Origin: Amycolatopsis pretoriensis
GTDB taxonomy: Bacteria > Actinomycetota > Actinomycetes > Mycobacteriales > Pseudonocardiaceae
NCBI RefSeq assembly: GCF_900107925.1
Contig: NZ_FNUJ01000002.1
Span: 1,116,001 to 1,180,000, forward strand
Reading direction: 5' to 3'
Length of the DNA stretch: 64,000 nt
Part shown: piece after piece, positions 7,325-15,625 of the stretch
How the letters are laid out: the number at the start of each line of letters is the position of its first letter
Position numbering within the stretch: the first letter of the stretch is position 1
Made by a program: the position numbers and the translations under genes
Notes under the pieces: generated by a model
Seen by the model: the letters and a program-made list of their open reading frames with translations, nothing else
Database searches by the model: none
What the model was told of the DNA's origin: nothing

Positions 7325-8268
7325 CAGGCGGCCTTCCTTTCGCGGGGCCAGCCGGGTGTCGTGACGACGTCGCCGCCGACGCCGACGAGCCGCGCGGGCA
7401 GCCGGCGTTCTTCGAGCCAGCCTGGAGCTTCGGCGCCGAGGACGACGGCCGCGGTGCTCGCGGTATTGGCGTCCACAGTGGACTTCGCGGCGACGGTGAC
7501 GGTGCGCCACCGGGATTCGGCGGCGTCCCCGGTGCGCGGGTCGACGATGTGGTGCACGGTCCGGCCGCCGTACCGCCACCGCCGCCGGGTGGTCCCGGAG
7601 CTGGCGAGGGCGAAATCCCGGTGCAGGGCGACGGTGGTGTCGGGCCGGACGACGGCCTCGGCGTGGTCGTCGCCGAGCGCGATCTGCCAGCCGCCGGCGG
7701 GTTCCGGACCGGCGGCGCGCAGGTCACCGCCGAGGTTGACGAGGACCCCGCAGCCGAGCTCGGAGTGGATCCGCCGGGCCGCGCGATCGGCGGCGAGGGC
7801 TTTCGCGGTGGCGCCGAGGTCGAGGTGGACACCGCGCGGGAGGACGACGAGGCGTTGGGCGGGGTCGAAGAGCACGCGGTGCCACCCGGGCGCGGGAATC
7901 GGTTCCGCCGAGGTCGCGAATGACTCATTCAAGACCGGCGCGCCCGCGAGCTGGGCGAAGTCGCGGTCGTAACCCAGCGCCCGGATCGCCGCTCCGACCG
8001 TCGGGTCCACCAACCCATCCGTCAGCCGGGCCGCGCGCAGCGCCGCTCCCAGCGCCTCCGCCAGCAACGCCCCCACCCGGACCTGCCGCCCCGCCGTCTC
8101 GTGCAGCCGCGAGATCTCCGAATCCTCCCGGAACCGGCTGCACGCCAAATCGATCGCGGCCAGCTCCGCCGAAAGCAGATCCACCGCCGCGCCGAGCAGG
8201 CCGGGGACGGTGACCACCACCTCCGCCGTCGTGCCGAGTCCCGGGAACGCGCGCGCCGCCGTCGTCAC
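7324..8268 (-). CDS. apbE: FAD:protein FMN transferase (ApbE)
   Basis: A 314-aa ApbE-family enzyme that attaches FMN through a phosphoester bond to Thr/Ser of target proteins outside the cytosol, using FAD. Recognisable are VHLDLGATAKALAADRA, LVNLGGDLRAAG (Mg/FAD binding), HHIVDPRTGDAA, and the conserved Asp/Thr region TVDANTASTAAVVLG. GTG 8268 was chosen because it overlaps the upstream stop (GTGA); no signal peptide is obvious, as in several Gram-positive homologues. Residues from codons over 7918-7935 (VLNESFATS) derive from a dispersed palindromic repeat, an in-frame insertion. Sits second in a redox operon. Confidence 0.94.
   Translation of the reverse strand: MTTAARAFPGLGTTAEVVVTVPGLLGAAVDLLSAELAAIDLACSRFREDSEISRLHETAGRQVRVGALLAEALGAALRAARLTDGLVDPTVGAAIRALGYDRDFAQLAGAPVLNESFATSAEPIPAPGWHRVLFDPAQRLVVLPRGVHLDLGATAKALAADRAARRIHSELGCGVLVNLGGDLRAAGPEPAGGWQIALGDDHAEAVVRPDTTVALHRDFALASSGTTRRRWRYGGRTVHHIVDPRTGDAAESRWRTVTVAAKSTVDANTASTAAVVLGAEAPGWLEERRLPARLVGVGGDVVTTPGWPRERKAA
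7918..7935. repeat. Dispersed repeat GAATGACTCATTCAAGAC inside apbE
   Basis: These 18 bases are identical to 30091-30108 in the intergenic copy downstream of the WYL regulator. Here the copy lies inside the apbE reading frame and is translated, without a frame disruption, as part of VLNESFATS between QLAGAP and AEPIPAPG. The core TGAATGA-N-TCATTCA palindrome loses its first base in this copy. Confidence 0.7.
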
Positions 8269-8522
8269 GACGCACCCGAGCCCGTGTGCGCGCTGCCCGT
8301 TCCCGAGCTCAGCCCGCTGTCCGAAGACTGCAGCTGGTCCTGGGAGCCGGTCGAGGTGCTGGTCGAAACGGAAGCCGTCGAGAGGCCGAAGCCGATCGCG
8401 CCCGCCGTGGCCGCGCCCAGCACCGCCACCGTGGCCGTGACCAGCGCGGCCTTGCGGCGGCCGCGCTCGCGGCGGGCCGCGCCGCTTGTCGTGTAGGGGT
8501 CCATGGACCTGAGTCTCGACAC
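8265..8522 (-). CDS. Small single-pass membrane protein, possible flavinylation target
   Basis: An 85-aa protein: basic N-terminus (RRERGRRK), one membrane segment KAALVTATVAVLGAATAGAIGFG (about residues 24-46), then a Ser/Thr/Gly-rich external tail ending TGSGAS. The last four residues SGAS fit the S/T-G-A-S/T core recognised by ApbE, though the Asp that normally lies two residues before it is Thr here. The gene overlaps apbE by 4 nt. GTG 8522 is preceded by AAAGGA; ATG 8504 is an alternative. In related operons this slot holds an FMN_bind-domain protein, which this is not. Target status is inferred. Confidence 0.72.
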   Translation of the reverse strand: MSRLRSMDPYTTSGAARRERGRRKAALVTATVAVLGAATAGAIGFGLSTASVSTSTSTGSQDQLQSSDSGLSSGTGSAHTGSGAS

Positions 8523-8527
8523 CGTTC

Positions 8528-8556
8528 CTTTGAACGGCCTGGGAGCGACCTGTCAA
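8528..8556 (-). promoter_or_regulatory. Candidate promoter of the redox operon
   Basis: On the minus strand TTGACA (8556-8551) is a consensus -35 box, with TCAAAG (8533-8528) 17 bp away as a weak -10, just upstream of GTG 8522. A second TTGACA at 8595-8600 on the plus strand faces the phosphoesterase gene. Confidence 0.4.
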
Positions 8557-8739
8557 CTCCCTGGCCGTCCACAGTGGACACCTACCAAAGGAGGTTGACA
8601 CCGGAAAACCGTTAACCCACTCTTTTCCTAGTCCGCCGGAGGTTCCCTGGTGTTCACGAACCGGACCACGACACGGCACGCACCGGCCCTCCGGTCCGGG
8701 CATCATGAGGCGCCCTCACCCACCACAGCTGGAGGACCC

Positions 8740-9612
8740 ATGATCCGCAAGCGGATCTTCGCCGTGTTCGCCGCCGCCGCGCTCGTCACGGCCGGGGCGG
8801 TCACGACCACGGTCGTCACCCGGACGGAGGAGCCCGCCGTGCAGCCGACGGCGGCCACCGTGCCGGCGTTCGACCACATCGTCCTCGTGATGTTCGAGAA
8901 CAAGAAGTACTCCTCGATCAACGGCAGTTCCAGCGCGCCCTACTTCAACACCCTCGCCTCGCAGAGCGCGAAGTTCACCAACTCCTTCGCGATCACCCAC
9001 CCGAGCCAGCCCAACTACGTCGCCCTCTTCTCCGGCGCGACGCAGGGCGTCACCGACGACAGCTGCCCGGCCAACCTCGGCGCGAAGGCGAACCTCGGCC
9101 AGCAGCTGATCGGCGCCGGCAAGTCCTTCAAGGGCTACTCCGAGGCCATGCCGTCGGACGGCTACACCGGCTGCTCCAGCGGCACCTACCGGCGCAAGCA
9201 CAACAGCTGGGTCGACTTCTCGAACGTCCCGGCCGCGAGCAACGTCCGCTACTCCGCCTTCCCGTCCGACTTCACCCAGCTGCCGACCGTCGCCTTCGTC
9301 ACGCCGGACATGTGCAACGACATGCACGACTGCAGCGTCGGCACCGGCGACACCTGGCTGAAGAATCACCTCGACGCCTACGCCCAGTGGGCCAAGACGC
9401 ACAACAGCCTGCTGATCACCACCTTCGACGAGGACAGCGGCACGTCGGTCAACCAGATCTTCACCAGCTTCACCGGCGCGCACGTCAAGGTCGGCAGCTA
9501 CAGCGAATCGATCAACCACTACACCGTGCTGCGCACGATCGAGGCGTCCTACGGCCTGCCGGGCATCGGCGGCGCCGCGAGCAAGTCGCCGATCCTCGAC
9601 GTCTGGCAGTAA
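8740..9612 (+). CDS. Secreted phosphoesterase (phospholipase C / acid phosphatase family)
   Basis: A 290-aa exported protein. Residues 1-25 (MIRKRIFAVFAAAALVTAGAV) are a signal peptide or anchor. FDHIVLVMFENKKYSSI opens the phosphoesterase domain, with the metal-binding Glu-Asn, followed by THPSQPNYVALFSG, FVTPDMCNDMHDC and ITTFDEDSG, which supply the usual Asp/His/Glu metal ligands of the PF04185 family. Six or so Cys suggest disulfides and an external location. ATG 8740 follows GGAGGA at 8731-8736. The likely job is phosphate release from an external phosphomonoester or diester. An MFS gene starts 4 bp downstream. Confidence 0.87.
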   Translation: MIRKRIFAVFAAAALVTAGAVTTTVVTRTEEPAVQPTAATVPAFDHIVLVMFENKKYSSINGSSSAPYFNTLASQSAKFTNSFAITHPSQPNYVALFSGATQGVTDDSCPANLGAKANLGQQLIGAGKSFKGYSEAMPSDGYTGCSSGTYRRKHNSWVDFSNVPAASNVRYSAFPSDFTQLPTVAFVTPDMCNDMHDCSVGTGDTWLKNHLDAYAQWAKTHNSLLITTFDEDSGTSVNQIFTSFTGAHVKVGSYSESINHYTVLRTIEASYGLPGIGGAASKSPILDVWQ

Positions 9613-9616
9613 CCGC

Positions 9617-10861
9617 GTGTACCTCGCCACCATCGGCCGCCGAGAGCACTCCGCGAAGGGGAAGCTCTCGGCGGTCGGCGCGAACGTCTTCGCGCTCGGC
9701 GCCGTCAGTCTGGTCACCGACGTCTCTTCCGAGATGGTCACCGCGGTCCTCCCGGTGTACCTCGTGCTCGGGCTGCACCTCAGCCCGGCAGCGTACGGCC
9801 TGGTCGACGGCCTCTACACCGGCGCGACGGCCCTCCTGCGGATCGTCGGCGGGTACATTGCCGACCGGGTCCGCCGCCGCAAGGTCGTCGCCGGCACGGG
9901 CTACGCGCTGTCCGCGGTGATGAAGCTCGGCCTGCTCGCCGCCGGGTCGTCGGCGGCCGCGATCGGCGCCGTCATCACGCTCGACCGCACCGGCAAGGGC
10001 CTTCGGACGGCGCCGCGCGACGCGCTGATCACGCTCTCGGCACCGGAGCCGCTGCTCGGGCGCGCCTTCGGCGTGCACCGGGCGATGGACAGCATGGGCG
10101 CGTTCGCCGGGCCGCTGGTCGCGCTCGCCGTGCTGGCCGCGGTCGGCGCGACGAACCCCGAAGCGTTCGACGCCGTGTTCGTCGTCAGCTTCTGCGTCGC
10201 CGCGATCGGCGTGCTGCTGCTGGTGCTGTTCGTCCGCGACCACCGGACACCGAAAGCCGCGGCGAACCCGGTCTCGCCCCGCGCCGCGGCGGCCCTGCTG
10301 CGCGGCAAGGGCGTGCGTCGCCTGCTCGTCGCCGCGAGCGTGCTCGGGCTGGCGACCGTCGGCGACGGGTTCGTCTACCTGCTGCTGCAGCACAAGGAGG
10401 ACATCGCGACGGGCTGGTTCCCGCTGCTCGCGGTGGGCACCAACCTGAGCTACCTCCTGCTGGCCGCGCCGCTGGGCGCGCTGGCCGACCGGGTCGGACG
10501 CCTGCCGGTGGTGCTCGGCGGCTACGGCGCGCTCGCGGTCGTCTACCTGCTGCTGGCCGGCCCGGTCTCCGGCTGGCCGCTGTTCGTCCTGGCGCTGGCG
10601 TTGTACGGCGCGTTCTACGCGGCGACCGACGGCGTCCTGATGGCGCTGGCCGGTCCGCTGCTCCCGGAGTCGTTGCGCACCACGGGGATTTCCCTGGTGC
10701 AGACGGCGCAAGCGCTTGCGTACTTCGTCTCGTCCGTCCTCTTCGGACTGGCGTGGCAGTTCTGGGGCCCGGGGCTCGCGATCGGCGTCGCCGCCGGGGC
10801 GGCCGTGGTCGCGATCGCCGTCACGTTCGTAGTCCTTTCGCCCAGGAAGGTGGCCGCGTGA
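9617..10861 (+). CDS. MFS transporter
   Basis: A 414-aa protein with about 12 membrane segments in two halves. The loop 2-3 signature is visible as GGYIADRVRRRKVVAG and repeated in the second half as GALADRVGRLPVVLGG. The conserved DRTGKGLRTAPRDALI and SMGAFAGPL stretches place it near a subgroup of actinobacterial MFS proteins of unknown substrate. GTG 9617 lies 4 bp after the phosphoesterase stop, and the 3' end overlaps the next gene by 4 nt (GTGA), so 8740-11853 is probably one transcript. Confidence 0.9.
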   Translation: MYLATIGRREHSAKGKLSAVGANVFALGAVSLVTDVSSEMVTAVLPVYLVLGLHLSPAAYGLVDGLYTGATALLRIVGGYIADRVRRRKVVAGTGYALSAVMKLGLLAAGSSAAAIGAVITLDRTGKGLRTAPRDALITLSAPEPLLGRAFGVHRAMDSMGAFAGPLVALAVLAAVGATNPEAFDAVFVVSFCVAAIGVLLLVLFVRDHRTPKAAANPVSPRAAAALLRGKGVRRLLVAASVLGLATVGDGFVYLLLQHKEDIATGWFPLLAVGTNLSYLLLAAPLGALADRVGRLPVVLGGYGALAVVYLLLAGPVSGWPLFVLALALYGAFYAATDGVLMALAGPLLPESLRTTGISLVQTAQALAYFVSSVLFGLAWQFWGPGLAIGVAAGAAVVAIAVTFVVLSPRKVAA

Positions 10862-11853
10862 AAGCCCGGATCCTGATCGCGGTCGCCGGCGTGCTCGTGC
10901 TGGCCGGGGCGGCGGTGGCGTACGTCGGGCTGGCGAGCGCGCGCAGTCACGACGTCGCCGCGACCGGCGTGGTCAGCCTCGCCCCCGGCCCGCGGCTGCT
11001 GTTCCGCAGCACCGCCGACGCCGACCGCGGGCACGTCGCCACGGTGTCCGCCGCCGACCCGGGCGGCGCGCGGACGGTGTCGCCGCTGTCCTGCAGCCGC
11101 GTCTACGCCGCCGGCGGCACCGGGCTCTGCCTGCGCCCGGACGGCGACCTGACCACCTACCAGCTGGTGGTGCTCGACGCGGGGCTGACGTCGAAGCGCG
11201 AGATCCCGCTGGTCGGGCTGCCGAACCGGGCGCGGGTGTCGGCGAGCGGCCGGATGCTCGCGTGGACGGTGTTCGTCACCGGCGACTCCTACAACGGCGG
11301 CATGTTCTCCACCCGCGCCGGCATCCTCGACACGGCGACCGGCGACCTGGCCGGCACGCTGGAGGACTACGCCGTGACCCTCGACGGCAAGCCCTACCAG
11401 GCGGCGGACCTCAACTTCTGGGGCGTCACGTTCACCCGCGACGACCGCCACTTCTACGCGACGATGTCGACTGCGGGCCACCGCTACCTCGTCGCGGGCG
11501 ACTTCGCTGCGCACACGGTCCGGACGCTGCGGGAGAACGTCGAGTGCCCGTCCCTGTCGCCGGACCAGAAGCGGGTGGCGTTCAAGTCCGCTGTGGACGG
11601 TGACCCGGCGCGCGGGTGGCGGCTGTCGGTGCTCGACCTGGCGACGTCGAAGGTGACGCCGCTGGCCGAGACCCGCAGCGTCGACGACCAGCCGGCGTGG
11701 CTCGGCGACCACACGATCGGCTACGGCGTGCCACGCGGCCCGGGTCACGCGGACGTGTGGTCGGTCCCGGCCGACGGCTCGGGCGCGCCGCGGCTGCTGA
11801 TCCCGGAGGCCGAGTCTCCGGCGGCGCTCAGCGACGCCGGTAGTGGGCGATGA
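10858..11853 (+). CDS. Membrane-anchored TolB-like beta-propeller protein
   Basis: A 331-aa protein with an N-terminal membrane segment (ILIAVAGVLVLAGAAVAYVGLA, residues 4-25) and an exported body of repeated blade-like units: LLFRSTADADRGHVATVSAADPG, ECPSLSPDQKRVAFKS, VLDLATSKVTPLAET, VWSVPADGSGAPRLL. This is the pattern of TolB/WD40-like propellers. GTG 10858 overlaps the MFS stop. The C-terminal 26 nt overlap the convergent reductase gene. It may be a partner of the transporter; no catalytic motif is seen. Confidence 0.78.
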   Translation: MKARILIAVAGVLVLAGAAVAYVGLASARSHDVAATGVVSLAPGPRLLFRSTADADRGHVATVSAADPGGARTVSPLSCSRVYAAGGTGLCLRPDGDLTTYQLVVLDAGLTSKREIPLVGLPNRARVSASGRMLAWTVFVTGDSYNGGMFSTRAGILDTATGDLAGTLEDYAVTLDGKPYQAADLNFWGVTFTRDDRHFYATMSTAGHRYLVAGDFAAHTVRTLRENVECPSLSPDQKRVAFKSAVDGDPARGWRLSVLDLATSKVTPLAETRSVDDQPAWLGDHTIGYGVPRGPGHADVWSVPADGSGAPRLLIPEAESPAALSDAGSGR

Positions 11854-12412
11854 TGACGCCCTTCGTGGTCGTGACGCTGCGGGTGAGCTCGAACTCGGTG
11901 AGCGGCGCCGGCCCGTCGAAGAGGCGGTGCCCGGAGCCCAGGGTCAGCGGGAAGATCAGCAGCGTGTAGCGGTCGACCAGGCCGGCGGCGTGCAGGGTGT
12001 GCACGAGCGAGGCGCTGCCGATGACGGACAGGTCCCGGCCGGGCTCGGTCTTCAGCTCGGCGACGGTCTTCTCGGCGTCACCCGGCAGGAGGATCGAGTT
12101 CTGCCACGCGGCGACGTCGTCGAGGGTGGTCGAGGCGACGTACTTGGTGACGGCGTTCAGGTGGCTGGTGAAGGGGTTGCCGTCTTCGCGGTGGGCCCAG
12201 GCGCCGATGAAGTCTTGCCAGGTCCGGCGGCCGAAGAGCAGGTCGCCGGGGCGGTTCATGCCCGCGGCCATCTCCTCGGCCAGGACGTCGTCCTGGTAGC
12301 GGGTGCCCCAGCCGCCGTGGGCGAAGCCGCCGCGGGTGTCTTCGTCGGGCCGGCCGAGGCCCTGCACGACGCCGTCGAGGGTGACGTTCATGGTGACGTG
12401 GATCGAGCGCAT
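11828..12412 (-). CDS. RibD C-terminal / dihydrofolate-reductase-like protein
   Basis: A 194-aa cytosolic reductase-fold protein of the RibD-C/YwjB group: MRSIHVTMNVTLDGVVQG, LLFGRRTWQDFIGAW, KYVASTTLDD, DLSVIGSASLVHTL (NADPH-binding region) and LIFPLTLGSGHRLFD. Members are NADPH-dependent reductases of mostly unknown substrate, and many actinomycetes have several. ATG 12412 follows AAGGA. Its end overlaps the beta-propeller gene tail-to-tail by 26 nt. A housekeeping role in riboflavin synthesis is unlikely because the deaminase domain and other rib genes are absent. Confidence 0.9.
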   Translation of the reverse strand: MRSIHVTMNVTLDGVVQGLGRPDEDTRGGFAHGGWGTRYQDDVLAEEMAAGMNRPGDLLFGRRTWQDFIGAWAHREDGNPFTSHLNAVTKYVASTTLDDVAAWQNSILLPGDAEKTVAELKTEPGRDLSVIGSASLVHTLHAAGLVDRYTLLIFPLTLGSGHRLFDGPAPLTEFELTRSVTTTKGVIIAHYRRR

Positions 12413-12477
12413 GGGGGGGTCCTTCCGTTCGTGGTCACCTCCCACACGAACGGCGGACGCCGGGATCGACAGCGCGG

Positions 12478-12879
12478 TCAGTCCATTTTGCGCAGACCGT
12501 CGAGGATGCGCCGCATCAGCTCGTTGTCCGGGGCCGCGAACGCCAGCTGCGGCACGAGGAAGCGGCCCGACGGCGGACGCGGTGGCGGGAGCGTGCGCGG
12601 GGTCCGCCACGGCAGCCGGTCCGGGGACGAGTCGCGGCGCGTCTGCTCCGGGATCGGCAGGGTCGGCAGCGCGATCGTGCCCGCTTCGGCCACCCGGACC
12701 GCCGCCTGTTCGAAGCGCAGGCGGGCCTGGATGCCGGCCACCGTCCAGTCGGGCTCGGTGTCGGGGCCGGGGTCGGCCCGGCGCGGCCGGCGTTCGAGCG
12801 CGACGGCCCACGCCGCCGCGGCGAGCACCGGCAGCAGCAGGCCGGCGACGATGGCGAAGCCTGGCAGGTCCGCGGCCAT
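12478..12879 (-). CDS. Hypothetical single-pass membrane protein
   Basis: A 133-aa protein of unknown function. Residues 7-27 (FAIVAGLLLPVLAAAAWAVAL) form one membrane helix, followed by a Pro/Arg-rich cytosolic region and the C-terminal motif NELMRRILDGLRKMD. ATG 12879 puts the helix near the N-terminus; the frame is open further upstream (ATG 12945), and no clear ribosome site marks either start. Some lineage-specific conservation is likely from the codon pattern but cannot be tested here. Confidence 0.6.
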   Translation of the reverse strand: MAADLPGFAIVAGLLLPVLAAAAWAVALERRPRRADPGPDTEPDWTVAGIQARLRFEQAAVRVAEAGTIALPTLPIPEQTRRDSSPDRLPWRTPRTLPPPRPPSGRFLVPQLAFAAPDNELMRRILDGLRKMD

Positions 12880-13118
12880 CAGGAGGCCCCGGCGACGGGT
12901 AGCAGCATGGCGTTCACTTCCGGACTTGCGGTTCTTCCGAAGCATGGCCGACACCTGGATATTCGACGTGAACGAATGTTTTCGCGGACCCCGGAGGCCC
13001 ATCCTGAACGACGGGCAACGATCCCGCAAGCGGCCGAACGGGGTGCCCCGTCCGGGCGGTGGAACAGCAGGTCAAGGCCGGTTTTCGGGTAGCCGGAACA
13101 AGGCCCCTCACCTGGTAG

Positions 13119-14030
13119 TACGGGCCCCGGCGGGATCCGGTTCAGTTTCTTTTTGTACGTCCCCTGTACGCCGCCCCGGCAAACTCGCCGAATGCGCACA
13201 ACGACCCGGCGGTCTGGGTCCGCGACCACCCCGGCGACCGCCTGGCCGGCCCGATCAGGACGTCGATCGCGAGCAAGCCCGGCGCCCGCTGGTTCGGCAA
13301 CTGGAGCGGCGACATCCGCACGTCGGTGGCCGGGTTCACCTACGCGGCCGACGTCGCGGACAGGCTGCCGGTGCTGGTCGCGTACAGCATCCCGGGCCGC
13401 GACTGCGGCGGCGAGTCGACCGGCGGCGCGGGCAGCCCGCAGGCCTACCGCGACTGGATCTCGGCGTTCGCCGACGGCATCGGCGGCAAGCCGGCGCTGG
13501 TGATCATCGAGCCGGACGCGCTCGCCCAGCTCGACTGCCTGCCCGGCGACGCCCGCCAGACCCGCCTCGACCTGCTGAACTACGCGGCGGCGCAGTTCGC
13601 GGCGAAGGCACCGAACACGTGGACGTATCTCGATGGCGGCAACGCGACGTGGATCCCGGCGGCGACGATGGCCACCCGGCTGAAGTCGGCGGGCGTGCGG
13701 TCGATCCACGGGTTCGTGCTCAACGTGTCCAACTTCGACACGACGGCGGACTCGACGACGTACGGCAAGGCGGTGGACGCGGCGCTGGAGTACGCGGCGC
13801 CGTTCGTGGTGGACACGAGCCGCAACGGCAAGGGCCACGGAACGGACACCGAGTGGTGCAACCCGCCGAAGCGCAAACTGGGCACGGAGTCCCAGCTGGG
13901 CGGCGGCCCGGAGATGCAGCTGTGGGTCAAGGTCCCAGGCGATTCGGACGGCGACTGCGGCTACGGAACGGGCACCCAGGCAGGCACGTTCAGCCCGGCG
14001 CTGGCCACCCACCTCATCCAGGGCGACTGA
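13119..14030 (+). pseudogene. GH6 cellulase catalytic domain lacking start and signal peptide
   Basis: An intact glycoside hydrolase family 6 domain is readable from about 13149 to TGA 14030: ARWFGNWSGDIRTSV, LVAYSIPGRDCGGES (catalytic-loop Asp), LVIIEPDALAQLDC (catalytic acid), TYLDGGNATW, GFVLNVSNF, DTSRNGKGHG, TEWCNPPKRKLG and LWVKVPGDSDG. The frame opens after TAG 13116-13118, and there is no ATG, GTG or TTG before GTG 13326, which lies 60 residues into the domain. None of the three forward frames upstream shows a signal peptide. A secreted endo/exo-glucanase has therefore lost its 5' end, or the start has been displaced by an indel. The domain itself shows no stop or lost catalytic residue, so the loss may be recent. 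Confidence 0.8.
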
Positions 14031-14038
14031 CCCAGCGC

Positions 14039-14097
14039 AAGGCCGTGAATGGCACATTCACGGACACTACGTCCCTCGATGTGCCATTCACGGCCTT
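14039..14097. repeat. GTGAATGGCACATT-family inverted repeat / likely bidirectional terminator
   Basis: Two perfect 19-nt arms (14039-14057 and 14079-14097, core GTGAATGGCACAT) flank a 21-nt loop. It sits between two convergent genes, 9 nt after the GH6 stop and 12 nt before the end of the hydrolase gene at 14109. A second member with the same loop elements is at 53769-53819. A stem this long would work as a terminator on both strands. Confidence 0.8.
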
Positions 14098-14108
14098 CGG
14101 CTTGGGAC

Positions 14109-15455
14109 TCAGCCCAGCGAGCAGCTGCGAGCCAGGTCGGCCGGGGTCGCGTCCGCAGGGCGGGCGATCGTGGCCGAAGCCGGGGGTCGCGCCCCGCGCA
14201 GCCAGCCGCCCAAAGCGTCGAACGCCGTGCGGAAACACGGCCCCAACGGCCGGAGCCGGTCCGGGTACGCGTCGACCAGCCCGTCCACGTGGTTGCCGCC
14301 CTCCACCCGGTAGTACCGGTGCAGCGACCCGCGCCCTGCCGAGGTGATCATCCGGTCGTACACGTCCGAATCGCGAGTGATCGGCAGCAACGTGTCCAAC
14401 GTGCCGTGCAGGGTGAGCAGCGGCTTGCCGATCCGCCCGCTCAACGAAATCCGCTCCACCGCCCGCGCCACCGACGCCGGCCGGGACGCGTACGCGTAAT
14501 CCGCGTCACACGACGGCGTTCCCGAGGCGCAGAACGGAGTTCCGGCCGACGTCGACCCGTCGAACGACGGGTCCACCTCCTCCCGGTAGATCCGCTGGGT
14601 CAGGTCCCAGTAGACGCGGTAGTGGTAGTCCCACAGGAACTCCGACCCCGGCGCGAACCCGGCGTCCAAAATGGACTGGTGGGCAGCGGGAGATCCCGCC
14701 GCGTAAGCCGGGTACGCGCGGAGTGCCGGCGGCAGGAACGTCAGCAAGTTCGGTCCATCGGCACGCCACAGCGTCCCCTCCCAGTCGACGCCCCCGTCGT
14801 AGAGCCACGGCCGGTTCTCCAGCTGCCACCGCACGAGGTAGCCGCCGTTGGACAACCCCGCCGCGAGCGTCCGCGTCACCGGACGGCGGTAGTGCGCGAC
14901 CGCGGCCGCGCGAGCCGCCAGCGTCAGCTGCGTGACGCGCGTGTTCCACTCGGCCAGCGCGTCACCCGGCCGGACGCCGTCGTCGTAGAAGGCCGCGCCG
15001 GTGTTGCCCTTGTCGGTCGCCGCGAACGCGTACCCCTCGGCCAGCGCCTGGTCGCCGATCGCGCGGTCGTTCGCGTACTGGCGCCGCACACCCGGCGAGC
15101 CGGAGACGACGAGGCCGCCGTTCCAGTGCGCCGGCAGGCGCAGCACGAACTGCGAGTCGTGGTTCCAGCCGTTGTTCGTGTTGGCCGTCGACGTGTCCGG
15201 GAAGTACCCGTCGACCTGGACGCCGGGGACGCGCCCGTACGTCGGCAGCCCGGCCGACGTCAGCCCGGCCCAGTCGGCCTCGACCGTGTGCCCGGACGCG
15301 AGCGTCCCGGTCGTCGTCAGGTCGTCCAGGCACACGGAAACGGCCTTCGAAGCCCCGGGCACGCTCACCCGGCAGCCCCCGGCCGAAGCCGACGCCGAAG
15401 CGGGCAACCCCGCCGCGAGCGCCCCCGCCAGAACCACAACCAGCCATCTGCGCAC
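14109..15455 (-). CDS. Secreted alpha/beta hydrolase (tannase / 3-hydroxybutyrate-oligomer hydrolase-like)
   Basis: A 448-aa exported esterase: signal peptide MRRWLVVVLAGALAAGLPASASA, nucleophile elbow LAAGLSNGGYLVRW (Ser near residue 205), a likely acid in LLTLHGTLDTLLPI, and a His in VEGGNHVDGLVDAYP. Cys residues suggest disulfides. The nearest recognisable families are tannase/feruloyl esterase and 3-hydroxybutyrate oligomer hydrolase. It is divergent from a PHB depolymerase gene, which favours cleaving the oligomers that enzyme releases. GTG 15455 follows GGAGGTGAG. Substrate is inferred from context. Confidence 0.85.
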   Translation of the reverse strand: MRRWLVVVLAGALAAGLPASASASAGGCRVSVPGASKAVSVCLDDLTTTGTLASGHTVEADWAGLTSAGLPTYGRVPGVQVDGYFPDTSTANTNNGWNHDSQFVLRLPAHWNGGLVVSGSPGVRRQYANDRAIGDQALAEGYAFAATDKGNTGAAFYDDGVRPGDALAEWNTRVTQLTLAARAAAVAHYRRPVTRTLAAGLSNGGYLVRWQLENRPWLYDGGVDWEGTLWRADGPNLLTFLPPALRAYPAYAAGSPAAHQSILDAGFAPGSEFLWDYHYRVYWDLTQRIYREEVDPSFDGSTSAGTPFCASGTPSCDADYAYASRPASVARAVERISLSGRIGKPLLTLHGTLDTLLPITRDSDVYDRMITSAGRGSLHRYYRVEGGNHVDGLVDAYPDRLRPLGPCFRTAFDALGGWLRGARPPASATIARPADATPADLARSCSLG

Positions 15456-15625
15456 GGCTCACCTCCGGTCTCGATGGAACAGAACCCAAGCGCGTGCGCC
15501 CGCCGAGAGCCACCCCGGCGGTCACCATGAATCGCCGCGGGGATGTGGTGGACGGCCACATGGTCCAGGCCACCGGACCGACCTAGCGTCGCTGGAAACC
15601 CTCTCAACGACGAGAAGGACTCCCC

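Noticed and set aside
8265..8522. A second SGA motif near the N-terminus (TTSGAAR) as flavin site
   Set aside because: It lies on the predicted cytosolic side of the membrane segment, where ApbE-type flavinylation is not expected for this operon.
11843..14347. Open frame of 834 codons on the plus strand
   Set aside because: It runs antisense to the RibD-like and hypothetical genes and out of frame with GH6; composition is Arg/Gly/Pro shadow and no domain is visible.
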